A stretch of 64,000 nucleotides of DNA from positions 1 through 64,000 of the forward strand of contig JAUICH010000027.1 of NCBI GenBank assembly GCA_030427505.1, given 5' to 3'. Position 1 is the first letter of the stretch. Each line of letters begins with the position of its first letter. A program made the translations under genes and the position numbers. The notes below the pieces were generated by a model. That model was not told the DNA's origin. It did not search any database and was given only the letters and a program-made list of their open reading frames with translations. The DNA is from Verrucomicrobiia bacterium (GTDB taxonomy: Bacteria; Verrucomicrobiota; Verrucomicrobiia; Verrucomicrobiales; DEV007). Below, in pieces: positions 34,301 through 43,300 of this stretch.

Positions 34301-37300
34301 GGGCGCAATTTCAGCGGCTCGAAGTCTTCGGATTCCTTCACCGTCACGTCGAACAACGGGTCTCTCGATATGCGGGCCGGTAACGTGGGTAGCGTGAACG
34401 AAGACGGTCGCCGGGTATTCTCTCAGATCGGTCACGGCGGGGCGGAGTCCGACGGCACCATCACGGGAGATTTGTCCGTGCAGATTGACGGTTCCATCAC
34501 CATGCAGGGCGGCGGCCGGGAGTTCAACTACGTCCAGATCGGTCACGGCGGTTATGAATCCGATGGCAGCTTCTCGGGCAGCCTTTCGATCAACACGGAT
34601 ACGGGAACCGGCACCGGGGCCATCACCCTGACGGGAGGTGACAACACCGGCGCTTACGCCATGATCGGTCACGGCGGCATGGAAGCGGACGGCACGAAGG
34701 ACGGCGACGTGATCGTCGGCAACGCCACGGGCATTACGCTGAACGGCGGCGGTCTCGCCACATCCCCCTTGTCCACCGGCTACTACGCCCAGATCGGCCA
34801 CGGCGGGGCGGATGGATCGGGAGCCATTACCGGAGACGTCATCCTGCAGGACATCGCGGGCGCCGTGGCGCTGAACGGGGGAAGCTTTGATGAAGCCTAC
34901 GCCCAGATCGGCCACGGTGGCACCCGCTACGACGGGACGAAGGGAGACCTCGCCAACGACGAAGTGACGGTCAACGCGGTGAGCATCACCGGCACCGCCG
35001 GGTCCGCCGTGGGGGCCTACGTCCAGGTTGGAAATGGCGGCTACCTGTCCACCGGCTCCGGCCTGGCGAACATCAACGTTCTCACCACCGGCAACAGCGT
35101 GACCATGAGCGGCGGCAGCGCGCTGGGCGCCTATGCGCAGATCGGTCACGGCGGCTACAATGAAACGCGCGAGTTCGACGGCACGGGCGACGATATCGGC
35201 GCCAGCGCCATTTACGCGGACGCCACCCACGCCGGCCACATCGTCATCAACGGCGGCACCGGCGCGGTCACCTTCACCGGCGGCAGCGGGGACGGGGCCT
35301 ACGCCCAGGCCGGTCACGGCGGTCACCGGAACTCCGCCGTGGATGGCGAAGGCCACCACGGAGACCTCAGCATCACCGCCGGAACGAATATCGTCTTTAC
35401 CGGCGGAACGGGAGAGGGAGCCTACGTGCAGGCCGGCCACGGCGGTTACCAGTCCGTGGGCAATCACGGCTTCGGTGACGTGGAAGGCGGCACGGATGAC
35501 GATGGCGACATCTCCCTGTCGGCGGCTGGCACCATCACCATTCAGGGCGACAACGACAGCGAAACCGATGCCGACGGTCTCCGCGCCTACGCCCAGGTCG
35601 GGCACGGCGGGTTCGACGCGGACTATGACACCTTCATCGTGACGGACACGGATATCGCCGACGGTGGCGTGCCGGTCTATGAGGACAACCGCGCGTCGAA
35701 TTTACAGGGCAACATTTCGGTGACCTCCACCAGCACCACGAATGGCAGCATCATCCTCCGGGCCGGTCAGAATAACGAGGGCGCCCAGGCCTACGCCCAG
35801 ATCGGTCACGGCGGTTTCGACACCACCGGGAACTTCGGCGTGGCGGGCAACACCATCGTGGTGGACAACTCCGCCGACACCACCTCCACCGGATACGTCC
35901 GCCTGATCTCCACGCAGGACGGCGGGGCGTCGGACCGGTCGTCGGCGGGTAGCTACACCCAGATCGGCCATGGCGGGCCGGTGAACATTGAAACCGGCAG
36001 CACGCAGATCTTCACGGGCGACGCTGCGGACCCGAACGCGAACTTGGCGCCGGCGGAGGGCGATCATACCGGCAATATCACGGTGTCAGCTGGGGGCGGC
36101 GGCGTTCTTCTGGATGCGGGCACGGGCAATGACGGCGACGCGCGCATCGGCCACGGCGGCCAGCGGAACAATGACGGCTCCGCCGATGGCACGGCGACCA
36201 CCGGCGACATCACCGTCACCACCGTGGCGGGGGATATCAACATGCTCGGCGGCGCGGGCGGCGGCTTCCAGAGCCCGGCGCAGATCGGTCACGGAGGGAT
36301 CGAGTATGACGGTCCGGCGTCCGGCAGCATCACGGTAGAGGCGGGCACCGGAGGCACGGGTGGCGCGGTATTGCTCAACGGCAGCGGTTCGCAGCGCTCC
36401 TACGTCATGATCGGTCACGGCGGCAACCGGGCCGACGGGAGCTTCGGCGTCGCCACGGACAACATCAGCGTGACCGCGGTGGATGAAATTCTCCTGCAGG
36501 CGGGTCCGCTGGAGTCCTTCGCCATGATCGGGAACGGCGGCTTTACCGCTGTCGGCGATCACCTGGTGGATTCCCTGTCCGTCACGGCGGGCCTGGGAAT
36601 CACCCTGAACGCGGTCAATCAGAACGACTCCTTTGCCATGATCGGTCTCGGTGGGCGGGACTCCGACGGCAATCACACCGCGGGCTCCATTACCGTGGAA
36701 GCCGGGAATGGCGACATCCAGTTAAACAGCGCTGCGGGAACGCGCGCCTACACTCAGATCGGGGTGGGCGGTCATGGAGCCCAGGGAGACATGGCCATTA
36801 CGGGCGACTTGACCGTGACGGCGTCGGACAATGTGTCCCTGAACAGCGGCGAGGGTGCCCAGGCTTACTCCATGATCGGTGTCGGCGGTAATGCCGTGGA
36901 CGGCACGAATAGCGCCAACGCCATCAACGTCACGGCCACAAGCGGCGGGGTTACTCTGACTTCGGCCAGCGGCGGTTCCGATAGCTTTACCCAGATCGGA
37001 ATTGGCGGTCATGAAACGGATGGCACCAAGACCTCTGCCATCAATGTCTCCGCCGGGACGAACGTCACTGTCACCGCGGGTAACGCGGACACCAACTACG
37101 CGATGATCGGTCTCGGTGGGCACGGGGCCTATGGAAACGGGACCGGTGCCATTTCCGTGACCGCGGGCACCTCCGGCGACGGTAGCGTCACCGTGACGGC
37201 CAGCGATACCAACAACCAAGCCTACGCTCAGATCGGCCACGGCGGTCGCTGGGAGCCCACGGAAGGCACGTTCGCCGAATCGGATTTCGACGGAGGCATT

Positions 37301-40300
37301 ACCGTGAACGCAGCCACGGACATCCTCGTGGATGGCGGTGGCGGCACCTCCTACGCCCAGATTGGTCATGGTGGCCGCTCTGCCCGTGCCACTACCGGCC
37401 ACACGGGTAACATTGACATCGACGCGGGGAACGACATTACCCTGTCTGGAGGGGTGGTGAGCGATCCGGCGAACTCGGATGGCTTCGCCATGATCGGTCA
37501 CGGTGGAGCGGACTCTGACGGAAACCACGGCGGCACCATTGAGGTGGATCTAGGTGGCGATCTGACCCTGAACGGTGGAGGAAATCCGGCGGATACGCGG
37601 ATCAATGAGTTCGCCCAGATTGGCCACGGCGGCACCGCGCATTCCGGAACGCTGAATGGCGACATACTCATCAATCAGGATGGAGGCACCGGAGGCGACA
37701 TCACGCTGACCGGCGGAAATCAATCCACCACCTATGCCCAGATCGGTCACGGCGGCGCGGGCCAGTCCGGCGACATCGGCGCCACGACGGCTAATATCGT
37801 GATCGATACCGATGGCGCCATCACGCTGCAAGGCGGTTTGAACGCGCTGAGCAGCACCGCCTACGCCATGATCGGCGGCGGTGGAAATGGCCACACCGGG
37901 GCGGTTAACGGGAATGTGACCGTGAACGCTGATGACGCGGTCACGCTGACGGGTGGCGCTGGCGCCGCCGCGTTTGCCCAGATCGGTGGGGGAGGTTACT
38001 ACCAGAACGGCAATGTCTCGGGCAACGTCTCGGTAACCACGGGTGCCTCCGTGACCCTACAGGGCGGCAGCGCCGCGGACACCTACGCGCAGATTGGGAA
38101 CGGCGGCCGGTTCACCCGGGGTGACCTGGGCGGAAACGTGACGGTGGATGCCACCACGGGCGTGGACATGAATGGCGGCGTGGGCGACAACCGCGCCTAC
38201 GTCCACATCGGGCACGGTGGGCACGACTCCGAAGCCGCCAGCGCGGACGGTTACAGCGGCACGGTCATGGTGACCACCAACACGGGCGACATTACGCTGG
38301 ACGGCGGCAGCCCCAGCACCACTTACGCGCAAATCGGTCATGGCGGCTACAACAACCCGGGCGAAACTTTCGCCACGGCCTTCAGTGGAGACATCACGGT
38401 GGAAGCCACCACTGGCAACGTTTCCCTGACGGGGGGCATCACCGCGATGGGCGGTAGCCAGCCCTATGCCATGATCGGCCACGGCGGTTATGAGCGCGAC
38501 GTGACGGTGGCGAATACCGATGGAGACACCGGGCACCACGGCAACATCTCAGTGACCGCGGGGCAGGACATTTCCCTGGCCAGTACGGGTACCGGCGGCC
38601 AGGTTTACGCTCAGATCGGTCACGGCGGAGCGCACGCGGATGGCGACCACGGTCAGGCGGACGAGGATATTACCGTCACCGCTGGCGGAAGCGTGACTCT
38701 TACCGGCGGCGTCAATACAGACAACTACGTCCAGATAGGCAACGGGGGCCGCTTGGGGATCGGGGACAAGTCAGGCGACATTTCGGTGACAGCCCAGACC
38801 GGTAGCATCAGCATCACCGGCGGCTCCGGTGGCCGGACTTATGCGATGATCGGTCATGGGGGGCACAACTCGTCAGGTGACCTGACTGGCAGCATTACCG
38901 CGGATGCTCAGACGGGTGTTGCTGTCAATGGTGGCTCGAACCAGGAATCCTTCGCCATGATCGGCCACGGGGGGGACAGCGCCACGGCGTCTGGGGGCGT
39001 CTTCTCTGGTGCCGTGGAGGTGACGACCAATACCGGCGACATTTCACTACTGTCCAACCCTACTGACAACGGCAGTGCGAACCGCACCTTTGCCCAGATC
39101 GGTCACGGCGGTTATGCGGCTGCGAATGGAGACTACACCGGTAACCTCACGGTGGAAGCCACGGCGGGCAATGTGACCCTGATGGCCAGCGACCTGGCGA
39201 ACAACAACTACGTCATGATCGGGAACGGCGGCATCTCCGCCACGGCGGTGAACGGCCACGGAGGTAACATCGACGTGACCGCCGGACTTGGCGTGACCGT
39301 CCAGGCGGGCGGCTTGGGAACGGGTAGCGCCCGCTTTGCCATGATCGGCCACGGCGGAACAAATTCGGACGGCAATCACGGCAGCACGGGCGAGTCCATC
39401 GAAGTCACCGCCCACGGTGGCAATGTCGAGGTGCTCGGTGGCGATGGGGACGACTACTTCGCCCAGATCGGGAGTGGTGGCGCCAGCAACAATGGAAACA
39501 TCACGGCGAACATTATCGTTACCTCAGACACGGGGAACGTAAATGTGGTGGGCGGCACCTTCACGGAATCCTACGCCCAGATTGGTCACGGTGGGGTGAA
39601 TTCCATCGGCGACGCGACTGGCAGTATTACCGTGGATGCTCAGACGGGAGTGAATGTCACGGGCGGTGAGCTGCAGGAATCTTACGCGCAAATTGGCCAC
39701 GGCGGCGATAACGCCCGCGCGGGGGGCGTGGGCTTCACCGGCGCGGTGACCGTCACCACGGATACCGGGAATATTGCGCTGACTTCGAACCCCACCACGA
39801 ATTCCGGCGCGAACCGCACGTTCGCCCACATCGGTCACGGTGGCCTTCTCAATGCTTCCGTGGACGGAGACTCCACCGGAGACATCGAAGTGATTGCTTC
39901 CGCCGGCAGTATCACCTTGGTCGCGGGGGATATCGCGTCCAACAACTATGTGATGATCGGCCATGGTGGCATCGGCAACGACGCCCTGACTGGTCACAGT
40001 GGAAACATCACGGTCACGGCCAACCAGGACGTCTTGGTGGAGGCAGCCGATGCCGGGAGTGGTGGTCCGCGTTTTGCCCAGATCGGCCACGGTGGCGTCG
40101 GCACGGACGGAAGCCATGGCCTGGACGGCGAAAGCATTTCCGTCACGGCGGAGAACGGCTCCGTTCAGGTCTTGGGCGGTCAGGGCGATGACTTCTATGC
40201 TCAGATCGGGAATGGAGGCCGGAGCGCTGTTGGCAATCACACCGCGGACATTACCGTCACGGCCGCCACAAATGTGATCGTTACCGCCAACGACGGCACG

Positions 40301-43300
40301 GGTGGATCGCGTGGCTATGCCCAGATTGGGAATGGTGGGCACAATGCCGACGGAAATCACACCGGCAATATCAGCGTCACGGCCACGGCCGGAAACGTGG
40401 AACTCACTGGCGGCACCAATGGGACTTTCGAGTCCTACGCTCAGATCGGTCACGGTGGGGTGGAAGCCCAGGGTAATTTGGGCGAGGTGAATGAGACGCT
40501 GGATGTCATCGCGGGCACCAGCATCATTCTCAATGCCGGCGGGTCAGGGGATGCCCTGGCCCATATCGGCTACGGCGGCACCAATGCCAGCGGGACGATG
40601 ATCGCTGACATTACCGTCAATGCTCAGAATGGCATGGTGACCTTGACGGGCGGCACCAATACCGGCGCCAATGCCCGCATCGGTCACGGCGGACGGGTTG
40701 CGGACGGCACCATTACCGGGGACATTGATGTGGATGCCGAGACGGGCGTCTCCGTTTCAGGCGGTTCGGGTGCGACGGCCGTGTTTGCCCAGATCGGCCA
40801 CGGCGGGCACAGCTGGGCCGGAAACATCACTGGTAGCGTGGATGTCACCACCCAGTCAGGAGGCATTGCCATCAGCGGCGGTTCCAGCCAGGAAAGCTAC
40901 GCGCTGCTCGGCCACGGGGGTGACTCCGCGGTCGCGGGTGGCTCCGGCTTCGACGGCAGCGTCACGGTGCTGGCGGTGAATGGAAATATCGAGATTCTTT
41001 CCAACCCCACGGATACCGCGGGCGGCAACCGGACCTTTGCCCACATCGGCCATGGCGGGTTCAACAATGGAAACGTCAGCGGAGACTTCACCGGTGACGT
41101 GTCCGTCACGGCCAGCAATGGCGACATCAGTCTGCAGGCCGCGGACGAAGGGAATAACAACTACGTAATGATCGGTCACGGGGGCGTGAATGATGACGCC
41201 ACCAATGGGCACTCCGGAAACATCACGGTCACCGCTTCGGATGACATTGAGCTGATCGGCGGCGGCATCGGCAGTGGTACCGCTACCCGGCAAGCTCAGA
41301 TCGGTCACGGCGGCAACGGTTCCGCCGGAGATCACGGCTCGGCGGGCGAATCCATCATCGTGACCGCGGGCACGGACGGAACCGGGACGATCACCATACA
41401 GGGCGGCGATGAAGATGCCGCCTACGCGCAGATCGGTCACGGGGGCACCAACTCCAATGGCGACATGACGGCGGACATCACCGTCACCGCCCCGGACGGC
41501 ATCCTGGTGCAGGGGAATCCGGGCACCAGCGGCACGGAGTCCTACGCCCAGATCGGCCACGGAGGCTACGATTCCGACGGAACCCGCACCGGGAATATCC
41601 GGGTGGTCGCCACGAATACTGGCGCGGACGTAGTCGTGCAGGGGGGCGCCTCCCTCCATTCCTATGGGATGATCGGTCACGGGGGCATCCTTTCCTCCGG
41701 CTCCGCCACCGGCGACATCGTGGTGATCGGTGACGAGCTTTTTGATGTCTTGGGTGGTACCGGCGAGCAGGCCTTTGCCAAGGTCGGTCACGGGGGCTTC
41801 AATTCCGATGCCAGTGCCTCCGGCGATATCTACATCAACTACGATCCGCTGCTTCCCGGGAATTCGGGCGGTTCCGGCATCCTGAGAGTCCTCGGTGGGA
41901 CCGGCACGGCGGGCGACGATGCCTTCGCCCAGATCGGTCACGGCGGCAGCGAGAGCGATGGCGACAAGGACGGCGATATTCTGGTTCAGTCCGCTACCGA
42001 TATTCAGATCGAAGGCGGTGACTCTGATGATAACCTGGCGGTCATCGGTCACGGTGGAGCCAGGGCCTCGGGCCTGAAGGACGGAGCCATTACCGTCACA
42101 TCGGGGGCGGCTCTTACGATCCAGGGTGGGGATGAAAACAACGCCTTCGCCCAGATCGGTCACGCGGGGGGAGACGGCTATATCGGGGTGGAATCCGGGA
42201 CCATTACCGTTACCGCCGAAGACAGCCTGGACCTCCTGGGCGGCACGGATAACAACACCGCCGCGCGTATCGGTCATGGCGCCGCTTCGAACGACTTGAA
42301 CGACGCCAGCGGCAATATCGTGGTGACGGTCAACAATGGCACCCTGACCTTGGAGGGCGGCACGGACGCGAACTTCTCCTATTCCCAGATCGGTCACGGG
42401 GGCGCGGATGGCGGACTGGGTGACAAGACGGGGAACATTCTCGTGAACGTCTCAAACGACGTGCTTCTGAACGCCGGGGTGGAAGACGCCACCTATGCCC
42501 AGATCGGTCACGGCGGGTTTGGTAGTGACCTTGGCGTGTTGGGCATGGACGAAGACAGCAATCCCAGCACCACGACGCGGGACCTTATCATGGTCATGGC
42601 GGGGAATGATGTCATCCTGACAGCCAGCGCCACGTCGGGTGCCAGCGATGCCTATGCTCAGATCGGTAACGGTGGGGCTGAGGCGGATTCCGATGCCAAC
42701 AGCCACATCGTGGTCATGGCGGGTAACGATATCGGCTTGGTGGGCGGCGCCGGAGTGCGTAGCTACGCGCAGATCGGCAATGGCGGCACGCGGGCGGATG
42801 GCGACCGGACGGGCGACACCTTCGTGGACGCGGGGAACAACGTTTCCCTGACCCGTGGCGGCGGTTCCAATGCCTATGCCAAGATCGGTCATGGGGACCA
42901 GATGTTCTCGGGTGGAAACAACAGCAGCGGCGCCAGCAGCGGCAACATCCAGGTCACTGCCGGGGAAGACTTCACGTCCACCGGCGGCATGGTGGGTCAC
43001 TTGGACCCGGACATTACCACTTCAGCCACGGTAAGCGACGCAAGCACCTACATTGCCGTCAGCCGCAACGATGTTGAGGCCACCGGCACCGGAACCATCA
43101 CCACGGACGCGGACTCCGTGTTTACCAGCGCGCCGGACGGCGAACTCCGGTTCTACATTCCGGCTCGCGACAACAACTTGATGGCCGTGGGCACCCAACT
43201 GAATGGCACGGCCTTCATTGGCGCCGTCGCGGCCGCTGACGACCAGAGAGAGGACGAGTTCATCATCCACGCTTCGGATAGCGATCCGGCGGAACATGCC

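Noticed and set aside
21900-42900. CRISPR-like periodicity
   Set aside because: Repeated words lie in one open reading frame with coding-style divergence; spacers are homologous to each other and not unique.
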